Positions 32,147 through 42,261 are shown, counted from the first letter of the stretch. The stretch is DNA of 64,000 nucleotides from UBA5066 sp046331465 (GCA_046331465.1 JAXLQV010000002.1:186001-250000), one strand, 5' to 3'. Made by a program: numbers and translations. The notes: generated by a model not told the origin, from the letters alone.

Positions 32147-34255
32147 GTGAGCGTTCCGCCGCGCTCCCTCACGCTCGAGGTCTGGCTCGGCCCGATGGAG
32201 GGGCTGCGATATGCCGCGGAGGCGCGGCAGGCGATGCAGCTCGTCCGGGTCGGCCGCCTCCCGTTCGACCGGCAGTCGAAGGAGAGGAACCACCTCGTCC
32301 TCTCCGTCTCCGCGGGCGTCTCCGGCTCGCACGCGGAGGTCCGCTTCGCGCAGGGGCGGATCTTCCTGCGCGACCTCGGCAGCTCGAACGGCACGTTCGC
32401 CGCGCAGCAGGCCGTGACGACGGAGACCGAGGTGAAGTCGGGGGAGATCTTCCTCGTCTCCCTCACGCCCGTGCAGGTCTACCTGACGAGCCCGCTCGCC
32501 GCGCCGCCCCCGTTCGAGCCGCTCCCCGTCACGCACTGGGAAGGGGCCGCCGTCGAGCCGCTCGTCACGTCCGCCGCCGAGTGCGCGGCCGCGCGGCGCG
32601 AGGCCTACGTCGACACGCGCCACCTCCTCGAGGCGATCCTGAAGCTCGACGACCCCGAGGTCGACGAGCTCCTCGCTCAGGGAGGCGTCACCCGGAGGGC
32701 CGTCCGCGAGGAGCTCTACAAGAAGAGCTTCTACCGCGAGGCTCTCGCCTGGATCGCCGAGATCCTCGTCAAGCCGGTGAACCTGACGGGCACCTTCGAG
32801 ACGGCCGTCGTCTCGCCGAGGGTCGCCCGCTTCCTCGACGCAACGCGCGCCGCCGTGCCGGCGGGGACCGGAGCCGAGGACGGGGTTCGCCTCGCGGCGC
32901 GGAGCGTCCTCGCCGGCCTCGTCTCCGACCGCTTCGGCCCGATCGGCGACTGGCTCACCGCGCACGGGATCACCTCGGTCCCGCAGGGCTGGGCGCCGGC
33001 GGTCTCCGGCGCGGCCCCGGCCCCGTCCGCCGAGGAGCGCGAGGGAGGGGAGCGCCCGGCGCCGAAGGGCGCCGAGGGGAAGGGACGGACGACGACGCTC
33101 CTCTCCGAGGCGATCGGCGACGCGACCGCGTCCGCCGGCCCCTCGCCGTTCGCGCGCCACGCGCCCCCGCCGCCGCCCCCGGCGCCCGCCCGTTCGCCGG
33201 AGGTCTCGGCCGTCATCCCGGCGCCGAAGCGCCGCCACGAACCCGAGCCGGAGCCGGCCCCGGCGCCGGCCCGCGTGCCGGCGGCGGCCGCCGCGCCGGC
33301 TCCCGCCCCGGCGCCCGCGGCCCGACCCGAGCCCACGGGACCGCCGCCGATCGCGTGGGGCGCGCCCCGGACGCCCGCCGAGATCCTCCTCGACGGCCGG
33401 GCGCGCGGCCTCGCCGACGAGCTCTTCGCCCTCGCGGGGGAGCTTCGCTTCGGCTCTCCCGACGACCGGCGCCGGCACCTGAAGAAGCGCGTCGAGAAGG
33501 AGCTCGCGCCGCTCCCGAAGGAGTCGCGCGCCCGCTTCCTCGAGCTCCTCCGACGCTACTTCCCGGTCCTCCCCGCCGGGGCCGGCGCCGACCCCGAGGT
33601 GCCTCGCCTGCGCCGGAAGGTCGAGGAGCTCGAGAAGAAGCGGCTCGAGGAGAGCCCGAGCAAGAGCGTCGCGCGCGCCAAGGCGCAGTCGCCGGGCGTC
33701 CCCGGGACCGGCCTCCCGCTCCGCCAGCTCGTCCTCGGCGAGGACCTCGCCCAGGCCGACCGGAACGTCCTCGTCCTGCGCCGCGTCATCGAGTACGCGT
33801 ACGCGATGGAGGGGATGACGCTCGGCCTGATCCAGTCGCTCACGATGCCGGGCAACGAGACGATGGCGTTCAAGCTGCCGGGTTTCAAGGAGACGCTCCG
33901 GAGCCTCCTCCACGCCCTGGAGCAGGGGAAGCCCGTGAGCGTCCAGCGCGTCGAGGAGTACCTCGACGAGCTGAAGAAGTGGCAGGTCGCGATCCTCGCC
34001 GCGTTCCACCAGGCGCCGGGCGAGTGGTTCGACCGGCTCTGGAAGAGGATCAACCCGGTCACGATCGAGTCGGCGCCGCGGAGCGCCGGCTGGAAGCTCC
34101 GGGGCGAGGCGGCGGAGTGGTGGGACCTCTACAAGATCGCCGTCCGCGACCTCTCGCCCGACCTCGTGAACGACCAGATCCTGCAGGGCGTGGCCCGCCT
34201 GTCGAAGGAAGAGCTCGAGAAGCTCAGGAAGACCCAGCGAGGAGAATACTCATGA
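32147..34255 (+). CDS. T6SS FHA-domain protein (TagH-like) with Clp-N-like segment
   Basis: A 702-residue protein. An N-terminal FHA domain reads phospho-threonine (GRLPFDR, SGSHAEVRF, LGSSNGTF at about 76-83). Residues of about 155-205 look like a Clp-N repeat (ARREAYVDTRHLLEAILKLD, then GGVTRRAVREEL). A long Pro/Ala-rich linker follows (about 285-400). The C-terminal 270 residues are helical and match the T6SS FHA C-terminal type (FDRLWKRINPVTIES). FHA proteins sit in T6SS threonine-phosphorylation switches, which fits the kinase-like gene upstream. The start has GGAGG upstream. The stop overlaps tssJ (ATGA). Confidence 0.82.
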   Translation: MSVPPRSLTLEVWLGPMEGLRYAAEARQAMQLVRVGRLPFDRQSKERNHLVLSVSAGVSGSHAEVRFAQGRIFLRDLGSSNGTFAAQQAVTTETEVKSGEIFLVSLTPVQVYLTSPLAAPPPFEPLPVTHWEGAAVEPLVTSAAECAAARREAYVDTRHLLEAILKLDDPEVDELLAQGGVTRRAVREELYKKSFYREALAWIAEILVKPVNLTGTFETAVVSPRVARFLDATRAAVPAGTGAEDGVRLAARSVLAGLVSDRFGPIGDWLTAHGITSVPQGWAPAVSGAAPAPSAEEREGGERPAPKGAEGKGRTTTLLSEAIGDATASAGPSPFARHAPPPPPPAPARSPEVSAVIPAPKRRHEPEPEPAPAPARVPAAAAAPAPAPAPAARPEPTGPPPIAWGAPRTPAEILLDGRARGLADELFALAGELRFGSPDDRRRHLKKRVEKELAPLPKESRARFLELLRRYFPVLPAGAGADPEVPRLRRKVEELEKKRLEESPSKSVARAKAQSPGVPGTGLPLRQLVLGEDLAQADRNVLVLRRVIEYAYAMEGMTLGLIQSLTMPGNETMAFKLPGFKETLRSLLHALEQGKPVSVQRVEEYLDELKKWQVAILAAFHQAPGEWFDRLWKRINPVTIESAPRSAGWKLRGEAAEWWDLYKIAVRDLSPDLVNDQILQGVARLSKEELEKLRKTQRGEYS

Positions 34256-34734
34256 CCAAGACGACGTCCCGCTCCCTCCTCCGGATCGCCGCGTGCGGCC
34301 TCCTCGGAGCCGCGCTTCCCGCCCTGACGGGGTGCGGCGCCTCCGCCGGCACGATCTCCTTCCGCTGCGGGCCGCAGATCAACGGCGGCCTCGCGCTCGC
34401 CGTCGACGTGATCCGGGCGACCGAGGCCGAGTCGCGGAAGATCCAGGAGATGGGCGAGAAGTGGTTCTACGACCAGACCCGCTACAACATCCAGGGCCAG
34501 AACCGGATCCAGACGGTGACCTTCACGACGGGCGAGGGCGCGGGCCCGTGCGACAAGAGCGTCTCCGTCCCGGTCTCCAAGGGCGAGAAGTTCCTCGTCA
34601 TCATCGCCGACTACAAGTTCCAGAATCCCGACCCGACGAAGCACGTCGTCGTCCTCCCGCGCGAGAAGTGGGTCGGCCAGAAGGTCCTCGTCTCCGTCCT
34701 GGAGCGGGAGCTCTCCGTGGAGCGCCGCTGGTAG
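34252..34734 (+). CDS. tssJ: T6SS outer-membrane lipoprotein TssJ
   Basis: A 160-residue protein with a lipoprotein signal peptide; the lipobox LTGC puts the acylated Cys at 28. The rest is a transthyretin-like beta sandwich. TssJ anchors the TssJLM membrane complex in the outer membrane. Identity rests on the lipobox, the size and the position directly before tssK-tssL-tssM. It overlaps the FHA gene by 4 nt. Confidence 0.88.
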   Translation: MTKTTSRSLLRIAACGLLGAALPALTGCGASAGTISFRCGPQINGGLALAVDVIRATEAESRKIQEMGEKWFYDQTRYNIQGQNRIQTVTFTTGEGAGPCDKSVSVPVSKGEKFLVIIADYKFQNPDPTKHVVVLPREKWVGQKVLVSVLERELSVERRW

Positions 34735-34741
34735 CTTCCCG

Positions 34742-36100
34742 ATGAAGAAGACGCCGCAGGTCCTCTGGGCCGAGGGGATGTTCCTCCGGCCCCACCACCT
34801 CCAGACGGCCGAGCGCTACCGCGAGGAAGCCCTCCAGCGCGAGATCCAGCGGATCCAGCCGTTCTTCTACGGCCTGCAGTCGCTGGACGTGGCGCCGGAC
34901 CAGCTCGAGAACTTCGTCTTCGAGATCCGCGACGTCTCGCTGAAGCTGAAGGACGGCACGGCGCTGTCGTCCGACTCCACTCTGAAGCTCTCGCCGCGCA
35001 GCTTCAAGAACGAGCTCGACAAGGCGAGCGGCCGGATGCGCGTCTTCGTCGGCGTCCCCGTGATGCGCGAGTCGGCGCCGAACACGTTCGCCCCGGGCGA
35101 GGGCCCGGCGGGCGTCGACCGGCGCTACGTGGCCGAGAACGCCGAGGCCCTCGACGAGAACTCCGGGTCGAACCCGCAGCCGGTCGGGGTGAGGCGCTGC
35201 AACGGGAAGCTCTTCTTCGGCAACGAGAGCCAGGAGGGGTACGAGTGCCTCGAGGTCGCCGTCGTCGAGCGGTCGGGCTCGGGACGGAACTTCCCGGTCC
35301 TCTCGCGCGAGTTCATCCCGTCCCTCACGGAGCTCGGCGGCTCGAAGACGATCCAGACCCTCTGCGACGGCGTCACGAACCGGATCGAGGCCAAGCACCG
35401 CCTCCTCCTGACCGACCTCGCGCAGGGGCGCCTGACGGTCTCGGGGGAGGGGACCTCGGGCTGGCAGACGATCATCAAGCTCCAGATCCTCGGGAGCTTC
35501 ATGTTCCTCTTCCAGCAGCTCACGCGGATCCCGCGGATCCACCCGTTCCACGTCTACACGGAGTTCGCGCGCCTCGCCGGCGAGCTCTCGATCTTCGACG
35601 ACGGGAAGATCCCCGTGAAGATCCCCGTCTACGATCACGAGAAGCTCGGGCCCTGCTTCCACGAGACGTGCCGCGTCATCGAGGCGCTCCTCGAGAAGAT
35701 CGTCGCCTCGCGCTTCGTCAAGGTCGACTTCGTGCTCCGCGACGACCTCCTCGTCGCGGACCTCCTCGAGGAGTGGCTCGCGTCGCAGACCGAGGTCTTC
35801 CTCGCCATCGAGGCCGAGATGGAGGAGAAGGACCTCCGCGGGCGGATCGTCACGATGAAGCTCGGGACCGTCCGCGACATCCCGGTCCTCCGCCAGCGGC
35901 GGCTCTTCGGCCTCGACCTCGAGCTCCTCAAGCGGACCCCGGCGGGGCTCCCGCAGAGGGAGGACTACTTCTACTTCAAGATCGAGAAGGAAGGGCCTTA
36001 CTGGACGAACGTCGTCCGCGACCGGAACGTCGCCCTCTCCGACGCCCTCGACCCGAAGCTGAAATTCTCGCTCTACATCATCACGAAGCCCGGGAGCTGA
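34742..36100 (+). CDS. tssK: T6SS baseplate protein TssK
   Basis: A 452-residue protein starting with the hallmark VLWAEGMFLRPHHLQ. TssK trimers connect the baseplate to the TssJLM membrane complex and resemble phage receptor-binding proteins. It is full length with no interruption. It lies 7 nt after tssJ and 1 nt before tssL. Confidence 0.97.
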   Translation: MKKTPQVLWAEGMFLRPHHLQTAERYREEALQREIQRIQPFFYGLQSLDVAPDQLENFVFEIRDVSLKLKDGTALSSDSTLKLSPRSFKNELDKASGRMRVFVGVPVMRESAPNTFAPGEGPAGVDRRYVAENAEALDENSGSNPQPVGVRRCNGKLFFGNESQEGYECLEVAVVERSGSGRNFPVLSREFIPSLTELGGSKTIQTLCDGVTNRIEAKHRLLLTDLAQGRLTVSGEGTSGWQTIIKLQILGSFMFLFQQLTRIPRIHPFHVYTEFARLAGELSIFDDGKIPVKIPVYDHEKLGPCFHETCRVIEALLEKIVASRFVKVDFVLRDDLLVADLLEEWLASQTEVFLAIEAEMEEKDLRGRIVTMKLGTVRDIPVLRQRRLFGLDLELLKRTPAGLPQREDYFYFKIEKEGPYWTNVVRDRNVALSDALDPKLKFSLYIITKPGS

Positions 36101-36101
36101 G

Positions 36102-36779
36102 ATGGACTACACGACCGAGCTGTTCAAGGTCGCCGCGAAGGAGTTCCTCTTCCTGTCGGCCTTCCGGCAGAAGGTGAGGAAGGGCGTCCGCGTCGACATG
36201 GAGGACGCGGCGGCCGACCTCGACGAGATCTTCCGCGAGCAGGCGTCCGCGGTCCGGCAGGACCCGCGCCTGCAGGCGCTCTACGATCAGGCCCGCTACC
36301 CGCTCGTCGTCCTCGCGGACGAGATCCTCATCCACTCCGGGTGGGAGTTCTCGAGGGAGTGGCAGGACCGGATCCTCGAGGAGAAGTACTTCCGCTCGAA
36401 CATCGGGGGCGACCAGTACTTCGCGATCGCCAAGGAGCTGAAGCCCGAGGATGTCGAGCTCGCGAGCATCGTCTACGCGGGCCTCGCCCTCGGATTCCGC
36501 GGCAAGTACCGGGAGCGGCCGGAGAAGCTCGCGGAGGTGCGGAAGAACACCTACCGCCTCCTCTCGGAGTACCTCGCCTCGCAGAGCGACAAGATCACCC
36601 CGGAGGCCTACACGGTCATGGCCTCGGCGGGGAAGCGGCTGAACCCGGTCGTCACGCTCGGGAGGGTCGTCATCATCAGCGTCGGAGTCCTCGTCATGTA
36701 CTACCTCCTGACGTTTCTCCTCTGGGGGTCGCTCATGAGCGAGATCCGCGGCACGGCCCGGGCCATCGGGGTCCTGTAG
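36102..36779 (+). CDS. tssL: T6SS inner-membrane protein TssL (DotU/IcmH-like)
   Basis: A 225-residue protein: a cytoplasmic helical DotU domain followed by one C-terminal membrane span (about 185-207, VVIISVGVLVMYYLLTFLLW). No peptidoglycan-binding OmpA domain is fused, so cell-wall anchoring must come from another protein. It partners with TssM and TssK. Confidence 0.95.
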   Translation: MDYTTELFKVAAKEFLFLSAFRQKVRKGVRVDMEDAAADLDEIFREQASAVRQDPRLQALYDQARYPLVVLADEILIHSGWEFSREWQDRILEEKYFRSNIGGDQYFAIAKELKPEDVELASIVYAGLALGFRGKYRERPEKLAEVRKNTYRLLSEYLASQSDKITPEAYTVMASAGKRLNPVVTLGRVVIISVGVLVMYYLLTFLLWGSLMSEIRGTARAIGVL

Positions 36780-36788
36780 AGGCAGGCG

Positions 36789-39700
36789 ATGTACGAACTG
36801 CTCGACCTCCTCCAGCGGCTCCCGAAGCCGATCAAGACGCTCGGCCTCGTCTTCCTCCTCATGCCGATCTGCTTCGTCGTCGCGCGCGCGCTCGGCTTCG
36901 GGCAGTACTGGTGGGCCGTCGGCCTCGGCCTCATCGTCATCGCGCTCGCGATCGCCGCCTTCGACGCCTTCGTCAAGAAGGGCGACAAGGCGCGCGGCGG
37001 CGCCTTCGAGAAGGACCTCGCGCGCGACGCCCAGGGCGGCGCCGGCGCCTCCAAGCAGGAGGTCCGCGAGGCCGTCCGCGAGCTGTCGCAGAAGTGGACC
37101 GAGTCCCTCGCCCAGCTCAAGGGTACGGGCCTCCAGATCTACTCGCTCCCCTGGTACCTCCTCATCGGCGAGCCGCAGTCGGGCAAGTCGACGACGCTGA
37201 AGAACTCGGGCCTGGAGTTCCCCGTCGGCGGCGACGGCCTCTCCGGCTCGGGGGGCACGCGGAACTGCGACTGGTGGTTCGCGAACGAGGCGGTCATCCT
37301 CGACACCGCCGGCCGGTTCACGTTCCAGGAGGAGGCCGCCCCCGACGCGACGGAGTGGTCGACGTTCCTGAAGATGCTGAAGAAGTACCGCCGGGACTGC
37401 CCGATCAACGGCGTCCTCGTGGTCATCCCGGCCACCTCGCTCCTCGAGGACACGCCCGAGGAGCAGGACAAGAAGGCCGCGAACATCCGGTCGAAGCTCA
37501 TGAACCTCCAGCGGGTCCTCGAGATCCGCTTCCCGGTCTTCATCATGGTGACGAAGGCCGACCGGATCCTCGGCTTCTCGGAGTTCTTCTCGAAGCTCGA
37601 CCCGGTCGACCAGCGGCAGCTCGTCGGCTGGTCGAACCCGCAGGGGCCCGACAAGCAGTACGCGCTCGGCTCGTTCGACGAGGCCTACGAGGAGATCCTC
37701 ACCCGGATCCACAAGCTCCGGATGAAGTTCACGGCGAACGAGGAGATCGTCCAGAACGTCGACCGGATCTTCGTCTTCCCCGAGGAGCTCCGCGCGCTGG
37801 GCGGCTCGCTGAAGCGCTACTTCCAGGGGATCTTCCAGGAGACCCGCTACGACGACCCGTTCGTCTTCCGCGGCTTCTACCTCTCCTCCGGCGTCCAGCA
37901 GGGCAAGCCGATCGCCCGGGCGACGCGGGAGATGCTCGGCAGCTCGGCCGAGGGGATCGTCGAGAACCTCGAGCAGATCTTCAAGCGCTCGCGCGCCTTC
38001 TTCATCAAGGACTTCTACGAGAAGAAGGTCTTCCCCGAGCAGGGGCTCATCGCGCGGACGAAGGCCGCGATCCAGAAGGAGAAGACGACCGTCTGGGTCA
38101 TCCGCGGCCTGTCGGCGTTCATCGTCCTGCTCGTCCTCGTCGGGATGATCCCGGCGTACATCGGCCTGAAGGGGATCGTCGAGCCGATCAAGCGGAACGT
38201 CGCGGCGGCCCAGGAGTGCGTCGAGAAGGAGCCGTGCCCCATCCCGAAGGCCTACGGCATCTCGCGCGACCTCTTCAAGAGCCAGGCCGAGATCCGCAAG
38301 CACCCCGTCATCTTCGCGATGTTCTTCCGTGGCGCCGCCTCGGGCGAGCTCTCGGACCTCCTCGCGAGGATCAACCAGAAGCTCTTCATCTCCCGCGTCG
38401 CGAACCCCCTCATGAAGGAGGGCGAGGCCCGGATGGCCCAGCTCGACTGGGCGGGCCCGTACGACTACCGGACCTTCTTCGGCGCCCTCGACAACCACCT
38501 GAAGTGGTGGACGGTCAAGAAGGCCGTCCCGGGCGCCGACCAGAAGCCGATCGTGGCGTCGACCGAGCTGAAGATCATCCCGCTCGTCCAGTTCTGCCAG
38601 AACACGAAGGGGATGCCGGCGACGGCCCGCTCGAAGGAGATCGACGACTGGGTCGCCTCGATCGCCACGGACGGCACGCCCGACCAGATCCTCGCCACGT
38701 TCGTGAAGGAGCCGCCGAAGGACCCGGAGCTGATCCAGGTGCCCGACCCGGGCGCGGCGATCCGCAAGTTCGAGGAGTTCTGGACCGTCGCGAACCTCGC
38801 GCGGTGGGACTTCCGCCTGAACCAGATGCTCGCGCTGTACGTCCAGAAGTACACCGAGCTCCTGAAGATCGAGGACCCCTCGTCGAAGGGCTACCTCGAC
38901 CGGGCGGCCGCGACCGGGAAGGAGTTCAAGAAGGTCTACGACGACGCGACGAAGCACCTCGCGACGACGAAGCCGGGGTCGAAGGAGTTCCCGGGCTTCG
39001 GGCCCGACGACTGGCGCCGGAACTTCGACGCGGACTACGACAAGCTGATGCGCTACACGGTCGTCGTGCCGGGCGTCATCAACGAGAACGCCCGGAACCG
39101 GATCAAGGGCCAGATGGAGTCCGACTGGAAGAACCTCGAGGCCCAGATCCTCGCGTACGCCTACCTCGTCGTCGCCGACCCGCAGAACCCGACGAAGAAG
39201 TCGTGGAGCCCGGCGGCGGCCGCGATCTCGCCGATGCTCGTCGACGTGACGTCCTACGCCGACCTCGCCGCGTTCGAGGCGGCGGAGAACCCGAAGGCCG
39301 TCGTCGAGGAGGCCTCGCGCAAGTCGACGCCGGCCGACCAGAAGGCGACGCTCGAGGCCTTCTCGAAGAAGCAGGTCGACGCGAAGGCGAAGGCGACCGC
39401 GAACGTGACCGCCATCGCCGGGATCCCGCCGGACCAGAAGGGGCCGTGGCAGGACGCCGCGCTCTCGGCCTTCGTCCCCCGGACGGCGGATCTCGCGCTC
39501 GTCTTCCGCGTCCTCCCGTACACCCAGCAGTTCCTCGACAAGTCGATCGGGCCGACGTGCCTCGAGAACGTCTGCTTCACGCGCAACCACGCGCAGCAGA
39601 TGATCCCGCTCGGCGTCTCGTACATCAGCTTCGCGGAGGCCTCGTCCATCGCGACCCGTCCCGACGTCGACGCGCTCGCCCAGGCGCACGCCGAGACGAT

Positions 39701-41066
39701 GCTCGACTACCTCCGCCGCTACGTCGACCGCTTCGCCGGCCGCAGGACCGGCGGGGGCGGCGGCGGGTTCGTCGTCCCGGGCGCGGCGCTCCAGGCGAGG
39801 ACCTGGCGCGAGTTCCAGGCCGCGATCACCCGCTGGACCCCGGAGTCGCAGGGCGGGGGCGACGCCCCGGTGACGGACATGTCGGGCGCCCTCTCCTTCG
39901 ACGACGTCCAGGCGTTCTCGGCGGCGAACCGCCGCCTGAACGGGATCCTCGCCTACTACAAGGGGAAGGCCGCGCCGGTCAGGGCGGCGGGCGGGCCCCA
40001 GAAGGCCCCGCCGGAGCTCGTCACCGCGGCGAACCTCTTCAAGAACAACGTCGTCCCGCTCCCCGAGCAGGAGCTGAAGGCCTGGAAGCAGCTCTCGCTC
40101 GCCCAGGAGGGGGTCTCCCTCCGTGGGTACCACGCCTTCTCGCGCAACCCGGCGGTCCGCCGGAGCACCTACGGCAAGCAGCTCATCGCCGTCGAGAGCC
40201 GCGGAGCGAACCTGATCCGCGACGCGATCCAGCCCTCGTTCCAGCAGGCGGCCGACCCGATCGTGAAGAAGATCCGGGAGCAGTGCATGGGGCAGTTCCC
40301 GTTCGTCCGCGAGAGCCAGCTCCGGCAGGAGCGCGTCGCCTACGCGTCGGGCTCCTCGCTGAAGCCGGGCGGGAGCGGGAACAGCGCGACCTACCGCCTC
40401 GACCTCGCGTCGATCAACCAGGGGCACTTCTCGGGCGTCCTGACGGACGTCGGCGCGCTCGCCGACGAGTACGCCCTGAACCCGATCCTGTGGGGCTGGG
40501 AGCCCCAGTTCGACTTCGTCGGCGACGCGAGCCGCGGCCTCCTCGCCGTCGGCCGCGGGTGGCAGATCTTCCTCTTCGGCGGCAGCCGGGGCACCTCGGT
40601 CATCAAGGAGCACAAGGTCGAGATCCGTCCCCTCCAGTTCACCCCGAGCCAGGGAAAGCGCTTCATGGGCGACCGCGTGAACTCGCTCTTCCTCTTCGAC
40701 CGCTCCGTCGTCGTGCGCCCCTCGACGGACTTCAAGACCGGCAAGCAGCCCAACCCCTACGTCTGGCGCCTGGGACCCTCCGACGCGCCGATGTCGATCA
40801 CGGGGCGCGACGAGGAGTCGAAGGCGGGCTGGACGGGGAGCCTCGAGGCCTACGGCGGGCCGCTTCGCTTCTTCTACTTCGTGAGGATCGCGAGCGAGGA
40901 GCGCGAGCGGCGCGAGGACACGGACGACCCGGAGAAGGAGCGCGAGAAGGAGAAGATCTGGACGATCCGCGTCGTCATCCCCAACGCACTCCAGCGGACC
41001 GAGCCGCTCGAGGGGCTCTTCGAGCTCGCGTTCGACGAGCCCATGCCCCCCATCCTCCCGAACTGA
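36789..41066 (+). CDS. tssM: T6SS inner-membrane protein TssM (IcmF-like)
   Basis: A 1425-residue protein, somewhat longer than the usual 1100-1300. Two N-terminal spans (about 17-32 and 42-58) precede the cytoplasmic NTPase domain with Walker A GEPQSGKS (127-134), so the ATP-binding form is retained. A third span at about 437-460 leads to the large periplasmic domain that reaches TssJ. The ribosome-binding region is AGAGGCAGG. A 13-bp hairpin follows the stop and separates it from tagF. Confidence 0.96.
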   Translation: MYELLDLLQRLPKPIKTLGLVFLLMPICFVVARALGFGQYWWAVGLGLIVIALAIAAFDAFVKKGDKARGGAFEKDLARDAQGGAGASKQEVREAVRELSQKWTESLAQLKGTGLQIYSLPWYLLIGEPQSGKSTTLKNSGLEFPVGGDGLSGSGGTRNCDWWFANEAVILDTAGRFTFQEEAAPDATEWSTFLKMLKKYRRDCPINGVLVVIPATSLLEDTPEEQDKKAANIRSKLMNLQRVLEIRFPVFIMVTKADRILGFSEFFSKLDPVDQRQLVGWSNPQGPDKQYALGSFDEAYEEILTRIHKLRMKFTANEEIVQNVDRIFVFPEELRALGGSLKRYFQGIFQETRYDDPFVFRGFYLSSGVQQGKPIARATREMLGSSAEGIVENLEQIFKRSRAFFIKDFYEKKVFPEQGLIARTKAAIQKEKTTVWVIRGLSAFIVLLVLVGMIPAYIGLKGIVEPIKRNVAAAQECVEKEPCPIPKAYGISRDLFKSQAEIRKHPVIFAMFFRGAASGELSDLLARINQKLFISRVANPLMKEGEARMAQLDWAGPYDYRTFFGALDNHLKWWTVKKAVPGADQKPIVASTELKIIPLVQFCQNTKGMPATARSKEIDDWVASIATDGTPDQILATFVKEPPKDPELIQVPDPGAAIRKFEEFWTVANLARWDFRLNQMLALYVQKYTELLKIEDPSSKGYLDRAAATGKEFKKVYDDATKHLATTKPGSKEFPGFGPDDWRRNFDADYDKLMRYTVVVPGVINENARNRIKGQMESDWKNLEAQILAYAYLVVADPQNPTKKSWSPAAAAISPMLVDVTSYADLAAFEAAENPKAVVEEASRKSTPADQKATLEAFSKKQVDAKAKATANVTAIAGIPPDQKGPWQDAALSAFVPRTADLALVFRVLPYTQQFLDKSIGPTCLENVCFTRNHAQQMIPLGVSYISFAEASSIATRPDVDALAQAHAETMLDYLRRYVDRFAGRRTGGGGGGFVVPGAALQARTWREFQAAITRWTPESQGGGDAPVTDMSGALSFDDVQAFSAANRRLNGILAYYKGKAAPVRAAGGPQKAPPELVTAANLFKNNVVPLPEQELKAWKQLSLAQEGVSLRGYHAFSRNPAVRRSTYGKQLIAVESRGANLIRDAIQPSFQQAADPIVKKIREQCMGQFPFVRESQLRQERVAYASGSSLKPGGSGNSATYRLDLASINQGHFSGVLTDVGALADEYALNPILWGWEPQFDFVGDASRGLLAVGRGWQIFLFGGSRGTSVIKEHKVEIRPLQFTPSQGKRFMGDRVNSLFLFDRSVVVRPSTDFKTGKQPNPYVWRLGPSDAPMSITGRDEESKAGWTGSLEAYGGPLRFFYFVRIASEERERREDTDDPEKEREKEKIWTIRVVIPNALQRTEPLEGLFELAFDEPMPPILPN

Positions 41067-41073
41067 ACCTCTC

Positions 41074-41104
41074 GCGGGTGGAGCCCTCGCCGGGCTCCAC
41101 CCGC
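41074..41104 (+). terminator. Stem-loop between tssM and tagF
   Basis: Perfect 13-bp inverted repeat GCGGGTGGAGCCC / GGGCTCCACCCGC with a 5-nt loop, 7 nt after the tssM stop. There is no U-tract, so it may attenuate transcription or stabilise the mRNA 3' end rather than terminate fully. Confidence 0.6.
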
Positions 41105-41144
41105 CCCATCCCGCCGCGCCGGATCGGACGAACGAGGTGATCGA

Positions 41145-42188
41145 GTGGCAGCCTGGAGTCTCTTCTCGAAGCTGAAGGACGGGTTGGCGGGAGCGGACGG
41201 GCCCCCCAAGCTGGAGACGTACCCTCTCAACGTCTACGGAAAGCTCCCGATCTACAAGGACTTCATCTCATCCGGCTTCACGGAGGAAGGCTCGAAGGAC
41301 TTCCGCGACTGGCTCGGGAACGGCTTCAGCCGCCGCTGGTCGCTCCTCGAGGAGTACAAGGGGAGCGAGATCCCGCTCCACACGTTCCTGCTGCCGCTCC
41401 CGGGAGGGAAGCGCTCGGTCGCCGGCACGCTCTGGGGAAGCCACGACGAGGGCGGACTCCGGCAGTTCCCCTTCACGCTCTTCTCGGTCGTGCCGCAGGG
41501 AAGGCCCGTGGCCGACCCCTTCGTCGCGCTCTCCTGCCTCGAGACCTTCGAGGGGCGCGCGGCCTACGTCCGGCGGAACTTCCTCCAGGGGAGGACGGTC
41601 GCCTCGTTCTACGACGAGTTCCGCGGCGCCCGGATCGAGCTCGCCGTGAAGCGTCCCGGGAAGATCGCCGAGTCCGTCGAGAAGGAGGCGAAGGGGGTCC
41701 TCCTGGGGGAGTTCGCCGAGTCGCTCCTCGGGCCCGGCGCGGCCGCCGAGTGGCCACGCTTCCTCGCGCGGCTGCGGACCGCCTGCAGCCACGCGCCGGG
41801 GGAGGGGGCGGGCGCGGTCCGCATCCCGCTCGGCAACCAGCTGCCGGCCGAGCTCCAGCTCCAGGTCTGGCTCACCTGGCTCGAGGGGGAAGGTGTCCTG
41901 CAGGGCCGGGGCCCCGCGGGGACGCTCGTCTGCCGCGCAGGAGGCCGCTCCCGGGCGGTCCTCTTCTTCCGGGACCTCCGGGCCGAGGACTTCCTTCTTC
42001 TCCACCCGGAGCGGTGCGACTACGAGTTCGTGGAGGAGACGGCGCCGGCCGTGCCGCCGCCCGGGGGGGAGGCTCCGCAACCCGAATCGACTGGGGACGG
42101 CGCGGCGCCGGCGGTGCCGGAGGCTCCTCCGGAGGGCTGGGACGCGTCCCTGGCGGCGTTCCTCCGCCCGAAGAGGGCAGAGGGCTGA
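41145..42188 (+). CDS. tagF: T6SS-associated protein TagF
   Basis: A 347-residue protein with the DUF2094 start VYGKLPIYKDFISSGF, corresponding to the GKLPxxGDF motif of TagF. In Pseudomonas TagF acts as a post-translational repressor of T6SS assembly that opposes the threonine-phosphorylation pathway. Its presence fits the kinase-like and FHA genes upstream. No phosphatase domain is fused to it, and no PppA gene is visible. The start is GTG 41145 with ACGAGGTG upstream. Confidence 0.88.
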   Translation: MAAWSLFSKLKDGLAGADGPPKLETYPLNVYGKLPIYKDFISSGFTEEGSKDFRDWLGNGFSRRWSLLEEYKGSEIPLHTFLLPLPGGKRSVAGTLWGSHDEGGLRQFPFTLFSVVPQGRPVADPFVALSCLETFEGRAAYVRRNFLQGRTVASFYDEFRGARIELAVKRPGKIAESVEKEAKGVLLGEFAESLLGPGAAAEWPRFLARLRTACSHAPGEGAGAVRIPLGNQLPAELQLQVWLTWLEGEGVLQGRGPAGTLVCRAGGRSRAVLFFRDLRAEDFLLLHPERCDYEFVEETAPAVPPPGGEAPQPESTGDGAAPAVPEAPPEGWDASLAAFLRPKRAEG

Positions 42189-42232
42189 TCGTGCCCGGGG
42201 TCACACCGATGTTTCACGGGATGGGATGGACC

Positions 42233-42261
42233 TTGAATTCGCAGGGGACGATCCCTACCTT
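42233..42261 (+). promoter_or_regulatory. Sigma-70-type promoter of hcp
   Basis: TTGAAT (42233-42238), a 17-nt spacer and TACCTT (42256-42261) lie 35 nt before the hcp start. It is followed by the strong ribosome-binding site AAAGGAGGAAG, consistent with high Hcp production. No sigma-54 -24/-12 motif was found here. Confidence 0.55.

Noticed and set aside
36081..40613. 1510-residue reverse-strand open frame
   Set aside because: Antisense to tssL/tssM; its low-complexity Arg/Leu/Asp composition is what a GC-rich antisense frame gives, and tssM motifs are clear.
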